This document shows, piece after piece, positions 7,846 to 16,138 of a stretch of 64,000 bases of DNA (its first letter is position 1; each line of letters begins with the position of its first letter). This DNA is from Bdellovibrionales bacterium. GTDB taxonomy: Bacteria > Bdellovibrionota > Bdellovibrionia > Bdellovibrionales > JAKFYE01. The translations under genes were made by a program, and so were the position numbers. Under the pieces are notes generated by a model. The model saw only the letters and a program-made list of their open reading frames with translations, did no database searches and was not told where the DNA came from. The stretch covers positions 1-64,000 of the forward strand of contig JAKFYE010000025.1 of NCBI GenBank assembly GCA_021731045.1, in the 5' to 3' direction.

Positions 7846-9766
7846 AGAAAACTCCTAAACCAGATTCTGTTTTTAACTTAGCCCATTCCGTTGAAATATT
7901 GAGTGACCAATCTTTAATAGGACTCCACCGCAATTTAACCAAGGCGAAAGGAAGTTCTTGAGGAGAACTATGCCAAACTGTAAACCATCCCATTTCACCA
8001 TGAAAAATTAAATTTTGATTTAGCACCCATCTTAAACCGGTAATGGGTCCAACAGAAAGACTCCATTTATCTCCGGGAAATAACGACGACGTATTCACAT
8101 TCCCACCCATAATCGCGTATTGGGTGAGGAGCGGTCGTTTAAACCAATCCCAAGTAATCCCCCCGCCAGTTTTGAGAACCGTACTTAGACAGTTGTCACA
8201 ACGAAGATCATCTAATCTTTCAACGCCAAGTTGAAATCTCCAAGAGGTCGGTTTTTCATAACGGTTCCAACTTGAAAAGGAGTCGAGTGAAAACAGCATG
8301 GCTTCTTGAAGTTTGAGTTCTCTGTCCCATTCCACATCTTTATATCGAAAACGAAAATGTAAAAATTCGATTTTTGCATTAGGCAAGTACCCTTTGGTTG
8401 GGTCGGCGTGATCATGTAGGGCAAATCGATTCGAAAATTCGTAGGTTTTTATTTCGTTTTGGTCTTGAAAGCCTCCGACGCCAAGTCTTGCCGAAGGATG
8501 ACTGTCATGCGGCGTTTGATCTTCTGGACCACGAAGTTTGAGTTCGCCTGTTGCGGGTAAGGTGCTGCGTGCGAGTAGGAATTTTCTTTTCCAATCAACA
8601 TAGGCGGGCTCTTTATCAAGCAAAAGTTGGTTCGAGTACTTGTAATCGATAAAATCTAAAGCCGCATCGAGCACGCGTACTTTTTCATTTTGATCTAATT
8701 GCGCGTATGAGTCTGAAAATTCACGTGTGTTTGTGAGATCATCAAACGCTTTAAGCTCTTTATCTGATGTCATTAATTCGGCTCGAGCTAAAAATTGTGT
8801 TCTGATCGAAGGGCGATAATGAATGGTTTTAATAAGCTCAGGCTCTTGGGTTAAAGCTTTCACTGTATCCGCAGGAATCACCCAAAATGGTATGTGTTCA
8901 ACTAAATGTAATCGAGGTGCGGCGGCATCTAACGCCGTTAGCATATGGTAAGAGCAGTTTTCGCTGAGATAATAGTAATCAAAATAAGTTGCGCCTAACT
9001 CCCACAAATGGTCGACCAACATGTCGACTTCTGATTTTGTTAAATTAAGATCGTACTCCCACAAATCCCGAGATTCGGAATCATTGTATTCACGCACTTT
9101 GTAGTAGTAGGGAATACTGACAAAATCACCCGGCAGTATTCCGGCTAAACCATAGATCGCATAAAAAAGTGGATTCACCGTTGCGGCTGAGGCCGCATAA
9201 TTAATTCCGTAATCTAAAAGTTGAGCGCTTTCGAGCCCGCTCGCATGTTCAGATTTATTGAGGCGCAATAACGAATGCCCAAAAGTAGAAGACGGATTGT
9301 TCATATAGTAAGAGGAGAACACGAGGGTCACAGATTTTGCCGCGATTTTATTTTTCCACTCTAGTGCTTTTTCACACTTATCTGTTTGAGGGATATCAGA
9401 CTCCTGAATACCCAACTGTTGAGATAACCATCGCCACCGCGCGGGGAACTGACACCTCACGCTTTGTTTAGGAAATCGTGTGCCCGGCCATTCGCGAATC
9501 GTGCCTTTAAAAAAACCTTCTAAGGTGGCGTCTAATTCGGCTTCTGAATCGTGTTTGCCTTTTGGAGAAACAAAGAAGCTAGGACCATCAGCTTGGCTTT
9601 CAAAGGTTCGTAAAATCGTATGACTATAATGAAGGAGGCGGTACCATTCGTTGGATGTCCCAAGTTTTAACTCATGGGCTTTTTGCACTGCCGATTCGAG
9701 CGTCGCGGCCTGTGCGCTTACATACAAAAAAGTAGTACAAAATAAAAAAGCTGCAAGATTTCTCAT
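7835..9766 (-). CDS. DUF4105 (Lnb-type) periplasmic/outer-membrane protein
   Basis: 643 residues with a clear signal peptide (residues 1-20, cleaved near AQA). The DUF4105 domain covers about residues 100-330, with PSSTFGHSLLRL, the tyrosine-rich FYAIYGLAGILPGDF and FYYKVREYND region, and ENCSYHMLTALDAA with an NC-H pattern that looks catalytic. The C-terminal third reads as amphipathic strands (ALVKLRWSPIKDWSLNIS, FYYW end) and may be an outer-membrane barrel. The family is linked to lipid or protein processing in the envelope but is biochemically poorly defined. The ATG at 9766 sits inside a terminator-like hairpin. The downstream hydrolase overlaps its 3' end, suggesting joint function on envelope lipids. 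Confidence 0.85.
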   Translation of the reverse strand: MRNLAAFLFCTTFLYVSAQAATLESAVQKAHELKLGTSNEWYRLLHYSHTILRTFESQADGPSFFVSPKGKHDSEAELDATLEGFFKGTIREWPGTRFPKQSVRCQFPARWRWLSQQLGIQESDIPQTDKCEKALEWKNKIAAKSVTLVFSSYYMNNPSSTFGHSLLRLNKSEHASGLESAQLLDYGINYAASAATVNPLFYAIYGLAGILPGDFVSIPYYYKVREYNDSESRDLWEYDLNLTKSEVDMLVDHLWELGATYFDYYYLSENCSYHMLTALDAAAPRLHLVEHIPFWVIPADTVKALTQEPELIKTIHYRPSIRTQFLARAELMTSDKELKAFDDLTNTREFSDSYAQLDQNEKVRVLDAALDFIDYKYSNQLLLDKEPAYVDWKRKFLLARSTLPATGELKLRGPEDQTPHDSHPSARLGVGGFQDQNEIKTYEFSNRFALHDHADPTKGYLPNAKIEFLHFRFRYKDVEWDRELKLQEAMLFSLDSFSSWNRYEKPTSWRFQLGVERLDDLRCDNCLSTVLKTGGGITWDWFKRPLLTQYAIMGGNVNTSSLFPGDKWSLSVGPITGLRWVLNQNLIFHGEMGWFTVWHSSPQELPFALVKLRWSPIKDWSLNISTEWAKLKTESGLGVFYYW

Positions 9767-9777
9767 GCAGCTTTTTT
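9744..9777 (-). terminator. Intrinsic terminator overlapping the DUF4105 start codon
   Basis: On the minus strand a perfect 12-bp stem (9766-9777 with 9744-9755), core AGCTGCA/TGCAGCT, with a 10-base loop and an in-stem T6 run. It terminates transcripts of the DUF3015 genes upstream. The A of the DUF4105 ATG (9766) closes the loop and codons 1-8 form loop and 3' arm. No other ribosome site is visible, so the hairpin may also control translation of DUF4105. Confidence 0.8.
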
Positions 9778-9804
9778 GTCATACTTCTCTTAAAGACTCA
9801 AATA

Positions 9805-10254
9805 CTAGATTGCGCAACCGACATTTTGGTTTTTGAGCACTTGTCGAATGCTGTTTGAAACTTCAACCGCAGAAGGGTTTTGGTTTGGATAAATGACGCT
9901 GTAGTTTTCTTTCAATGAGCTTTTTACGCTATCAGTATTTTGGCAGCGTAAAAGATTTGAAAGACCGGCAACAGTCTCGCCGCTTCCGCGTGCGATGTCG
10001 GTTTCAAGAGCGACTTGGTTAGCTTCAACGTAAGCATCAAGTTTTGCTACAGTCGCATGTTCATCACAATTTGAAGTTCCAGATGTAATCCCGAACATTT
10101 GTGTGTACGTAGAACCATTTGTTGTCGCCGCAAGAATTTGAGACTTTTTGCCGAACATGACGTTTCCAAGTCCACAACCTGCAGGACCAATATGATTGGC
10201 CTGAGCGAAGGAGACAAATCCTAGAATTGCAAATAAAGAAATTAAAGTTTTCAT
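9805..10254 (-). CDS. DUF3015 family exported protein
   Basis: 149 residues: signal peptide (cleavage near AQA, about residue 19) and one DUF3015 domain with the family's GPAGCGLGNVMFGKK, ITSGTSNCD and ARGSGETVAGLSNLL blocks. Three conserved cysteines (GCGLG, SNCDE, LRCQN) plus a C-terminal GCAI cysteine could make two disulfides in the periplasm. DUF3015 proteins have no assigned function and are multi-copy in Bdellovibrio-type genomes. It is paired with a paralogue 13 bases upstream, almost certainly one transcript. A GGAG-type ribosome site precedes the ATG. Confidence 0.9.
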   Translation of the reverse strand: MKTLISLFAILGFVSFAQANHIGPAGCGLGNVMFGKKSQILAATTNGSTYTQMFGITSGTSNCDEHATVAKLDAYVEANQVALETDIARGSGETVAGLSNLLRCQNTDSVKSSLKENYSVIYPNQNPSAVEVSNSIRQVLKNQNVGCAI

Positions 10255-10267
10255 TTTTAGGCTCCGT

Positions 10268-10846
10268 CTAGCTTAGGGTTTCACAAGTCGAAGCAAGTTC
10301 TGCATCTGACTTAATGGTGTTTCTGATTTGACGAGTTGATTCATAAGTTGAATTTTTCTCGCTGAAAATTCTTTCGTAATTTTTCTGAATTTTTCTACCG
10401 AAAAGAGCTGAGTCTTTGCAGCTAAGAATTTCAGAAAGTGCCGAGAGGGTTTCGCCGCTTCCACGAGCTGCGTCTTTCATTACGATCTCTTTGTTGACCT
10501 CAATATACACCGCGGCTTGTTGATCCATTTCGGGAATATCGCAGTTAGAAGTTCCAGAGGTGATCGCGAAAGTTTGGTACCCAGTTGAATTTAGAGTTGC
10601 CGAAACAATCTGAATTTTTCCTGGCTTTGGACCAAATACGATCGAGCCTAATCCGCAACCGGCCATGCCGTATCCAGTTCCCGTCACTTGATCGTGAATA
10701 GGGGCTTTTCTTTTAACAGGTGGAGCTTCTTCTTCGCTGATGGTCTGTTGGGGCTTAGCGGCTTTTCTCGTTTTTCCTTGTGCAAACGCAAACGATGATG
10801 TCGTTGCAAACGCGACAAGGAGAACGAACAATTTAAAACTTCTCAT
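10268..10846 (-). CDS. DUF3015 family exported protein, longer paralogue
   Basis: 192 residues. After a signal peptide (to about AFAQ, residue 23) comes a basic, low-complexity linker of about 35 residues (rich in Lys, Pro, Glu), absent from the shorter neighbour, then the DUF3015 domain: GYGMAGCGLGSIVFGPK, AITSGTSNCD, ARGSGETLSALSEIL and a C-terminal CETLS cysteine. It is the first gene of the pair; AAGGAGAAA before its ATG is a strong ribosome site. The tandem copy shares domain order but low overall identity, so the duplication is old. Function unknown. Confidence 0.9.
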   Translation of the reverse strand: MRSFKLFVLLVAFATTSSFAFAQGKTRKAAKPQQTISEEEAPPVKRKAPIHDQVTGTGYGMAGCGLGSIVFGPKPGKIQIVSATLNSTGYQTFAITSGTSNCDIPEMDQQAAVYIEVNKEIVMKDAARGSGETLSALSEILSCKDSALFGRKIQKNYERIFSEKNSTYESTRQIRNTIKSDAELASTCETLS

Positions 10847-11419
10847 TTTTGTTTCTCCTTTTTAAAAAACAATTGATCTACTTTGTCAGTTTATTAGAGA
10901 GACTATTCATTAAAGATACAAATGATTTCTAAACTTCATATAAAATTCTATTTTGCTTATTTATCGAGCAAATAAAATTGAATAAAGGCATTTCGTTATC
11001 AGAAACTTCAAAAATAAATTCTAAAGCGGTTCCTGATGCTAACCATATAAATGCTTAAAACATAGGCAGCATGTCTCTGAAGAATTAATTGGTTAAGAAA
11101 ATATTTATAAATCTTCGCATCGATACATAAAGGCAGAATTGGTGATGAATCGCCCAAGCTGTGCAGAGCTGTTGCTGAAACTTCTATGAACGGAAGAAAA
11201 ATTTAGGCAAATGGAAGTATAGAACTTTTTATGGCTCCCACGATTAACCGTTGCGCCGTTAGCTAAAAAACTAGCGGTATTTCCAGTTTTGTCTATCGGA
11301 CAGTCTCTGACTCTAGGACTACGATTTGACCATTAAATAAATGATTTTTCTTAAAATTAAGTAGTCGTGATGGACCTATTAAGATTGGGGCGTAGGATGC
11401 GTTTAAGAAGGAGGATTCT
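10847..11419. other. 573-bp region without a recognisable gene
   Basis: AT-rich, with stop codons in all frames at short intervals. It separates the divergent DUF3015 and cupredoxin units and must hold both promoters. A weak stem (CCGTTAG/CTAGCGG, one G-U pair, near 11256-11277) is the only structure noticed. I cannot name a promoter class or RNA gene in it. Confidence 0.5.
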
Positions 11420-11614
11420 ATGTATACGATTTCAGATTATACAGCCGTTGTGGCCTTGATTATTATGACGCTAGTGCTTGCTTTTACAGCCGCAATCCTG
11501 CTAGTACCCGTATTCGAATCGCTACGACCATTTTTTAAATCATGGATTAAAAAAATGGACAATAGACCCCAAGCGCACCCCGTAGGTGTGACAAGAACGA
11601 GGAGGGTTTCGTGA
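11420..11614 (+). CDS. Small single-TM membrane protein
   Basis: 64 residues with one long hydrophobic segment, residues about 8-33 (AVVALIIMTLVLAFTAAILL), followed by a basic cytoplasmic tail ending in RTRRVS. The ribosome site AAGGAGG lies 7 bases before the ATG. Its stop overlaps the GTG start of the cupredoxin-like gene by 4 bases, so the two are translated together and probably act together, for instance as a membrane anchor or electron-transfer partner. No family recognised. Confidence 0.75.
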   Translation: MYTISDYTAVVALIIMTLVLAFTAAILLVPVFESLRPFFKSWIKKMDNRPQAHPVGVTRTRRVS

Positions 11615-12000
11615 AGTCAGTAAAGTTTTTTATTTTCGCGGCATGGCTTATGGGAGCTTTGTTTTTAACGAGTGAATCACGAGCACAATTGCTTTCGCCT
11701 GCAGAAGTTAGCTTTTTAGCTTACAATGCCGGAACGGTTACGATTCCAATTCAACCAGGAGCCGCTTGGCGTGGAGCTTATGCTTACGGTATGCCGATTG
11801 CGGTACGCCCTGGGACTCGTATTGTTTGGGTGAATTATGATTCTATTCCACACACAGTAAGCTCTTTTAATGGAGCTTGGGATAGCGGCGTGCTTTATCC
11901 GGGTTGGGGTTATCAAGTCTTTGCCTGGACTTATGGCCGATACCCTTATTTTTGCAGATTTTATCCAAGCATGACGGGTTTTTTCGACGTTGTTTGGTAA
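11611..12000 (+). CDS. Exported cupredoxin-like protein with altered copper site
   Basis: 129 residues with a signal peptide (to about residue 25, SRAQ). The mature part matches a plastocyanin/azurin-type fold: VRPGTRIVWVNYDSIPHTVSS carries the first copper His, and the C-terminal loop has YFCRFYPSMTGFF. In copper-binding relatives this loop is usually C-x-x-H-P-x-M; here the His is Tyr, so the type 1 site is incomplete. Copper binding is therefore doubtful. GTG start at 11611 with AGGAGG just upstream, overlapping the small TM gene by 4 bases. Function may be structural or redox with a different ligand set. Confidence 0.8.
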   Translation: MKSVKFFIFAAWLMGALFLTSESRAQLLSPAEVSFLAYNAGTVTIPIQPGAAWRGAYAYGMPIAVRPGTRIVWVNYDSIPHTVSSFNGAWDSGVLYPGWGYQVFAWTYGRYPYFCRFYPSMTGFFDVVW

Positions 12001-12230
12001 AAATATTTTTTATTTTTAAGGGCGTGTCCTCAATTATTTTTTTATTTTTCAGGACTTTTGTATATCGGTAAAGTGGTGGTCGAGTTCTCATTTTACCGAC
12101 TTTTGATTTAGGCTGTTCTGCCTACATTTTTCTTTCATAGATAACAGACTCGCTGAGAGCCCGTATTGGGCATTGGCTGAATAGTGGTTCATGAAAAATT
12201 CTTTTAGATTTTCTATCTAGGAGGATTTTT

Positions 12231-12914
12231 ATGAAGTTATTTTCTCGTTTTTTTCTTTTGACCGCAGTTTTAGGAAGTATAGGAACTAGTCCTTTAGCCC
12301 AAGCCGCGAATGCACTTGAGCCTGCATTTTGTAATCCGGCAACTTTTAGCAAATATGAAGTTAAATACTCTGGTAAAGCTCCAGAGCGGCTTCATGTGTA
12401 TAAGATCGGACAGTTGACCCTTGCCGGAATGGCGGTGGGTAATTCGAACGTAAGCGATGTTATAGGGGTAGCTAAAAAATATTCGACGGCTGGCACACGC
12501 GATAAATATTGCACATGGTATTTAAACGACGGGAATAAAGAAGCATCTCAGGAGTTTGACTACAATCCGTTACCTAAGCCGACAGGCTCACAATATGACT
12601 CTATGAGTAAGAAATGGATGTCGATTGTGGGTGATGAATTCGATCAAGAGGCCTTAAGCTTTGTTTCTTGTGCCGAAGACTTCAAATACATTGGCATGGG
12701 ATGCGATGGCCAAAAACATCGAGGACCAACTGTGTTTGGAATGCTGTTATCATATGCGGGATGTTCACCAGCGAACTCAGTTGCTATCGTTAATAAAATT
12801 TGGGGTGAGAACGGCATCACACCGCAAATGAGAAAAGCTTTAGCTCAGAAAGGAGCCGACCTTGCATTGGCTCATCCGCAGAAGGCTCAAATTATTCGCG
12901 ATTTACTTAATTAA
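12231..12914 (+). CDS. Hypothetical exported protein, cysteine-containing
   Basis: 227 residues with a clear signal peptide (to AQA, about residue 25). The mature protein has six cysteines (FCNP, KYCTW, VSCAED, GCDGQ, AGCSP among them), suggesting disulfides in the periplasm. The C-terminal third is helical (MRKALAQKGADLALAHPQK). The strong AGGAGG site 7 bases before the ATG sets the start. It is monocistronic; its 3' end overlaps the convergent LuxR-type gene by 8 bases. I do not recognise a family. Confidence 0.75.
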   Translation: MKLFSRFFLLTAVLGSIGTSPLAQAANALEPAFCNPATFSKYEVKYSGKAPERLHVYKIGQLTLAGMAVGNSNVSDVIGVAKKYSTAGTRDKYCTWYLNDGNKEASQEFDYNPLPKPTGSQYDSMSKKWMSIVGDEFDQEALSFVSCAEDFKYIGMGCDGQKHRGPTVFGMLLSYAGCSPANSVAIVNKIWGENGITPQMRKALAQKGADLALAHPQKAQIIRDLLN

Positions 12915-13488
12915 GTGGTGTTGTGGGGGCATTCTCATCGGAAGGTCTATAAAAAAGATCTTCGATGAAGAATGCTGCCAACTCCGCACGACCGGCAACT
13001 CCTGATTTAGAATAAACAGAGAGAGTTTGATGACGAATTGTTTTTTCAGTTGTTCCTCGCAAGACTGAAATTTCTTTAAGGCTTAAACCTTTGATAAGAT
13101 ACAAGGCAATTTCACTTTCGGCAGGACTCAATTTCCATTTTTTAAATTGCAATTCTATTTCATCCGTAATGCCGTCTTTAACCGAATTAAATTGAGTTTT
13201 CCAATTGTGAGCATCACCGATGGCTGTCAAAAGTTCTTCGCGATGAAAGATGCGCGTTTGTGCAAGATGAATCCAAATATAAATGATACCTAAAATGGCC
13301 AGCGCACCTAAAACTACATCGATGATGAGATGAACCCAACTTTGGCTATTATAAAGATCTGTTCCGAGATCGAGACCAATCCCACCCGCAACAACAACTA
13401 AAACGATAAGAAAAAGAAAGTTTTCCTGTGTTGTTAGAGCTGCGGTTTTTTTTCTTAAATTTAATAGTGATTTTGCTTTAGTCTCCAC
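12907..13488 (-). CDS. Membrane-anchored LuxR/GerE-type HTH protein
   Basis: 193 residues. Two TM helices (about residues 23-42 and 52-74) place the N-terminus in the membrane; a linker leads to a GerE-type DNA-binding domain at about 115-180 (KLSPAESEIALYLIKGLS, LKEISVLRGTTEKTIRHQ, VYSKSGVAGRAELAAF). No phosphorylation receiver is present, so this is a one-component membrane regulator. Such architecture implies DNA binding at the membrane or release by proteolysis. The GTG start has no strong ribosome site. Its 3' end overlaps the convergent exported-protein gene by 8 bases, so the two transcripts are partly antisense. Confidence 0.8.
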   Translation of the reverse strand: METKAKSLLNLRKKTAALTTQENFLFLIVLVVVAGGIGLDLGTDLYNSQSWVHLIIDVVLGALAILGIIYIWIHLAQTRIFHREELLTAIGDAHNWKTQFNSVKDGITDEIELQFKKWKLSPAESEIALYLIKGLSLKEISVLRGTTEKTIRHQTLSVYSKSGVAGRAELAAFFIEDLFYRPSDENAPTTPLN

Positions 13489-13584
13489 GTGAAAAGCATA
13501 AAACTTAGTTGTGTAATTATAAAGAAATCATTTATTCGTCAGCGCGCAGCATACCTTTAGACGCAGAGCTCGTTCTTTTACATT

Positions 13585-13626
13585 AAAAAAAACCTTAATA
13601 AGTCGTGTATGAAGACAGATACACGA
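13585..13626 (-). terminator. Possible terminator of the glycosyltransferase gene
   Basis: Minus-strand 8-bp stem TCGTGTAT/ATACACGA (13603-13626) with an 8-base loop, followed by T8 at 13592-13585. The 10-base gap between stem and T-run is longer than usual, so confidence is low. Confidence 0.35.
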
Positions 13627-13649
13627 GCCTAAAAGACCACTTAAAGTCT

Positions 13650-14780
13650 TTAGGGTAAAATCTTTTGAAGAACTCCACCTTTTAAGACTTTAAACTTTAT
13701 TGGTCCCCAGTAGACATAAGGACGAAACATCGCGACGACAAGTGCGCACACGGAAAAAAAATCCGCCAAAACCATTTCGTAAGCACAACGTGTCTTTTGA
13801 GTACAGACGGACGAGACATAGCTAGCTTGGAACAAACGCAATAAAAAAATCATTAAACTTAAAACCAATGATGTGTAATTCTGAAAAACCAAAGACGCAA
13901 AAATTAGAATCCAAAATAAATATAAAAAAACGTAAGACGCGACGGTCGCAAAAAAGCCATTGGGATTCATTTTGAGACCAATTAAACTGCCACGTACAAG
14001 TTTATGCCACAGATCGGAAAACTTCATTTTTGCAATTGGGGAGGTCAAAATAGGGCCTAATCCGACTTTAAGGTTTTCTTGATGAGCTCTGATGCTCAAA
14101 GCCCCGTCTTCTGCAATATAGGAGGCAATTGCGGACAATCCGCCGATGCGTTTTAAAGCGTCTTGGCGAATTCCAATTGTCCCACCCGCAAGCGCCGGAA
14201 AAGTTTTCTTGAGAATTACACACGGAACAAGGGCAACGGTGACAGCATTCCAAACAGTAGCGTATATTTTCGCCCAAATATTTTGTGCTTCGGTGTGCAT
14301 GACAACGCAACTAACAATATCAAAATTATTCAATTGAGAGACGATTTTAGAAATCGTCTCGGGAGGGGCCGAAATATCGCTATCACTAAAAATTACCAAT
14401 TCGTGTTTAGCTTTTTGAAGAGCAAAGTAAAGATTGGATGTTTTACCACTATAACCGGTTAGAACAGGATTCACAATTATTTCGAATTGAAATCGTTCTT
14501 GAAGTTTTTTTGCTATCACAAGAGCGGGGTCAGAAGGATCTTGAAATGAAAAAATATATTGGATATTTCCAGAGTTATTTTGTTTTAACCACGATTCGAA
14601 ATTTGCTTCTGTGTAGATGTTTGCGCCGTAAACGGGTTTGATCAGGGTCACGCCGACTTGGGGTGAGGTAGAGTTAAGATTTTGAGCATAACGAAGAGCT
14701 CGTGAAGTTTGCCATATAAACATCACTGTTACAAAGGCTCCGGCAATCAAGTAGAGGGATGTTAAGGTCGTTAAAAACAT
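13650..14780 (-). CDS. GT21-like membrane glycosyltransferase (ceramide glucosyltransferase/HpnI type)
   Basis: 376 residues. An N-terminal TM helix (about 5-25) is followed by a family-2 fold with VTLIKPVYG (start), SFQDPSDPA (D1), FSDSDI (D2, metal site), AEDGAL (D3, general base) and C-terminal TM helices at about 285-310, 318-335 and 345-365. This order is that of the GT21 group (ceramide glucosyltransferase, HpnI). The usual (Q/R)xxRW motif is here KLVRGS, so it is degenerate. A sugar is probably moved to a membrane lipid acceptor on the cytoplasmic side. It is a single gene; acceptor and sugar are not predictable. Confidence 0.85.
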   Translation of the reverse strand: MFLTTLTSLYLIAGAFVTVMFIWQTSRALRYAQNLNSTSPQVGVTLIKPVYGANIYTEANFESWLKQNNSGNIQYIFSFQDPSDPALVIAKKLQERFQFEIIVNPVLTGYSGKTSNLYFALQKAKHELVIFSDSDISAPPETISKIVSQLNNFDIVSCVVMHTEAQNIWAKIYATVWNAVTVALVPCVILKKTFPALAGGTIGIRQDALKRIGGLSAIASYIAEDGALSIRAHQENLKVGLGPILTSPIAKMKFSDLWHKLVRGSLIGLKMNPNGFFATVASYVFLYLFWILIFASLVFQNYTSLVLSLMIFLLRLFQASYVSSVCTQKTRCAYEMVLADFFSVCALVVAMFRPYVYWGPIKFKVLKGGVLQKILP

Positions 14781-14950
14781 GTATTTAGTCTAATCCTACA
14801 ATATGCTGTATGGAATTAAAAATACTCGTGTTCAGTCAAGATGTGAAGCGAAGTGGTTGATTATTGCAGTTACGGCGTATGAGATGAGTGCAAAACTCGA
14901 TCATTGTTTAAAGGTCGGATGTAGATTTATTATAATTAATTTCACAAATT

Positions 14951-15943
14951 TTAAGGATTAAAGACGTTGTTTTCTTGACCTGGGTTAATTGTATTATACC
15001 ATTTCATAATTTTTTCTTCAGGCTCGGGTGTCGATGGATCTGTGTTTTTTGCTAATAGATATTGCCGGTAGTTTTCAAAGTAAGTGAAGACTCTGTCAAC
15101 TTTTACGTATTCCAAACAATGTTTTATATTTGCGGGAATAACAAACCCAAACGGATAGCCGTTCACATCAATATGTGCGGGATTCACATCGACGAGATCA
15201 ATATCCTGATTTGAATCAATAACATGAATCATCATACGGTATTTACGTATATCAATTGTTCCTGGGCTCGGATTGAGTTCGGGATTCAATAGTTCAATTT
15301 CAAGCTTTGCTGTTTCTAAAGGTTCTAAGTGTGGACCATTACGGGTTGCATTTACAACAATTGGAACCGAACCATCAGTATTTCGGTATAGGTTTCGTAT
15401 TGAAGGCCATATAGTTAAATCAGTCGTAGCATCTGAGCTATCAACTGTTCTAAGAACATTCTTCTGTTGATCGTAGTAAGTTAATTTGAACATAGCACCA
15501 CCTTGAAACATGGGCATCGTATGAGCCGTCACGTTGCTAGGGGCATCTTTAATGCCGTCCATGACCAGAATAAATTTGTGATCATAACCAGAGCCATGAG
15601 CTTTAGGTGAAAAATCCATGGTGATTTTTTTAATGAATTTTTTCTCGTTCATGGTCTCTTTGATATTAAAATTTAACATGAAATCATTGTAATCGGCATC
15701 TCCTGGATCCGGATATAAATCTTCAAAAGCAATTGTCGCTAAACTTTCAGCGTCCGTAGTAAATGTGATGTCATTAATTTCGCAATTATCGCATTTCGTT
15801 ATGCAGTCCGGGCAGTCAATTGCATGATTAGAGTCGTTAGATTTTACGCCTGAAAATATCACGCGAGAACAGTTTTGATAACTGAAGAGTAAAGCGATTA
15901 AGGTAGCGAATACAAAAATTATTTTAACACGAGTTTTTTTCAC
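14951..15943 (-). CDS. LruC-domain lipoprotein
   Basis: 330 residues. A lipoprotein signal ends at SYQNC (Cys about 25). The core matches the LruC (DUF4842) type: FEDLYPDPGDADYNDFMLNF near residues 72-92, a signature of these surface or secreted proteins, and GYPFGFVIP near the C-terminus, the expected second LruC block. A Cys-rich strip (CPDCITKCDNCE) just after the lipid anchor is unusual and may bind metal or cross-link. GTG start at 15943 with a TAAGAG site. It has no close operon partner. Role probably structural or surface-related; not known. Confidence 0.75.
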   Translation of the reverse strand: MKKTRVKIIFVFATLIALLFSYQNCSRVIFSGVKSNDSNHAIDCPDCITKCDNCEINDITFTTDAESLATIAFEDLYPDPGDADYNDFMLNFNIKETMNEKKFIKKITMDFSPKAHGSGYDHKFILVMDGIKDAPSNVTAHTMPMFQGGAMFKLTYYDQQKNVLRTVDSSDATTDLTIWPSIRNLYRNTDGSVPIVVNATRNGPHLEPLETAKLEIELLNPELNPSPGTIDIRKYRMMIHVIDSNQDIDLVDVNPAHIDVNGYPFGFVIPANIKHCLEYVKVDRVFTYFENYRQYLLAKNTDPSTPEPEEKIMKWYNTINPGQENNVFNP

Positions 15944-16089
15944 TTGTACTCTTAGTATATGCAGAAAACATGCTATTAGAACTGCATTTTAGTATAGTTG
16001 GACTATAAAAGTGTTTAGGCGCCTACAAAAGTATAATTTTTAGGCGTATCATTTTGAGACGTTCGAGCTCGGCTTTAGACTGGTGCAAT

Positions 16090-16120
16090 ACAAAAGGCGA
16101 CCGTTAAGGTCGCCTTTTGT
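16090..16120 (-). terminator. Rho-independent terminator of the OmpA-type gene
   Basis: 13-bp stem (16090-16102 with 16108-16120), core AGGCGACC/GGTCGCCT, 5-base loop, T4 at the 3' side on the minus strand. It lies 19 bases after the stop of the OmpA-type lipoprotein and is symmetrical enough to act on both strands. Confidence 0.85.
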
Positions 16121-16138
16121 AATTATATTTAAATATAA

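Noticed and set aside
11256-11277. Hairpin CCGTTAG/CTAGCGG as a terminator or small RNA
   Set aside because: Short, needs a G-U pair, lacks a T-run and has no gene next to it.
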